Of a DNA stretch of 64,000 nucleotides, positions 63,852-64,000 are shown one piece after another. Positions within the stretch are counted from its first letter, which is position 1; each line of letters opens with the position of its first letter. Under the pieces are notes generated by a model. The model did no database searches. It was not told the DNA's origin and saw only the letters and a program-made list of their open reading frames with translations. Made by a program: the position numbers and the translations under genes. Origin of the DNA: an uncultured Verrucomicrobiales bacterium. Lineage in GTDB: Bacteria; Verrucomicrobiota; Verrucomicrobiia; Verrucomicrobiales; DEV007. The DNA lies in assembly GCA_937891465.1 (NCBI GenBank), contig CALAHF010000080.1, positions 159,645-223,644 on the forward strand, read 5' to 3'.

Positions 63852-64000
63852 CTACTTTATTGGGGGAGTTCCCAATACATAGGCGATGTTCAGTTTTTTA
63901 TTGATATCCAACAAGTAAGAGAGCGCCACTTCACCTGTATCACTGAGGTTCTCAGGGTTCCGGTAGAGATTAAATCGCTGGCCTTTGATCACGTTTTTGC
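63852..64000 (-). CDS. C-terminal part of an unidentified protein (continues beyond window)
   Basis: On the minus strand the frame is open from the right edge to a TAG stop: NVIKGQRFNLYRNPENLSDT, GEVALSYLLDINKKLNIAYV and LGTPPIK. Composition is protein-like. No family can be named from 49 residues. Confidence 0.55.
   Translation of the reverse strand, partial: KNVIKGQRFNLYRNPENLSDTGEVALSYLLDINKKLNIAYVLGTPPIK

Overview
The window looks like chromosomal DNA of a Verrucomicrobiota (PVC-group) bacterium. This is inferred from gene content: six two-gene units of the PVC-typical secreted families (one DUF1549/DUF1553 + DUF1501, five DUF1592-type cytochromes + DUF1552), formylglycine sulfatases, a BD-FAE-type esterase, Gfo/Idh/MocA and DUF1080-like proteins, and a neutral-ceramidase-like protein. 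No rRNA or taxonomic marker beyond ordinary housekeeping genes is present.

Region 1 (1-13.8 kb) is fairly ordinary chromosome: the end of a Na/Pi-cotransporter-like PhoU protein, a membrane protein, a sulfatase, a C39-like lipoprotein divergent from an L,D-transpeptidase, ispH, rlmH, a TRIC-family protein with a damaged start, a DUF1549/DUF1553-DUF1501 pair, an SH3 protein with repeated Lys-Gly-Phe segments, and tRNA-Ser(CGA). Region 2 (13.9-29.7 kb) starts with a broken DUF3854 gene just behind the tRNA, followed by three DUF1552/DUF1592 pairs and a 5'-truncated HipA-like gene.

Region 3 (25.4-61 kb) is mosaic. A roughly 69-bp non-coding repeat (called R1 here) occurs ten times, plus one half copy and one degenerate copy, and is absent from the first 25 kb. 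R1 copies lie at the cut ends of genes: pectate-lyase-like/HipA, ceramidase-like, threonine-dehydratase-like, ECF sigma factor, TonB receptor and glucuronidase-N-domain/DUF1080. They also flank an AT-rich two-gene cassette encoding a truncated haemoglobin and a class III adenylate cyclase. A second family of short palindromes around CAACAGGGT (R2) is scattered through intergenic DNA. R1 appears to mark recombination breakpoints; no transposase or integrase is visible.

Region 4 (54.5-64 kb) holds a doubly broken TonB receptor, a probable new selenoprotein (in-frame UGA in a Gly-Cys-Thr-UGA-Asn-Asn-Gly context followed by a bacterial SECIS-like hairpin), a Fur/PerR-type regulator with an exported KatG, a truncated copy of the 16.4-20.3 kb cytochrome gene, and a CysJ-like reductase. 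Selenoprotein, regulator and peroxidase suggest a redox-stress neighbourhood. The DUF1552/DUF1592 pairs, sulfatases and esterase suggest degradation of complex organic matter at the cell surface; that reading is inference.
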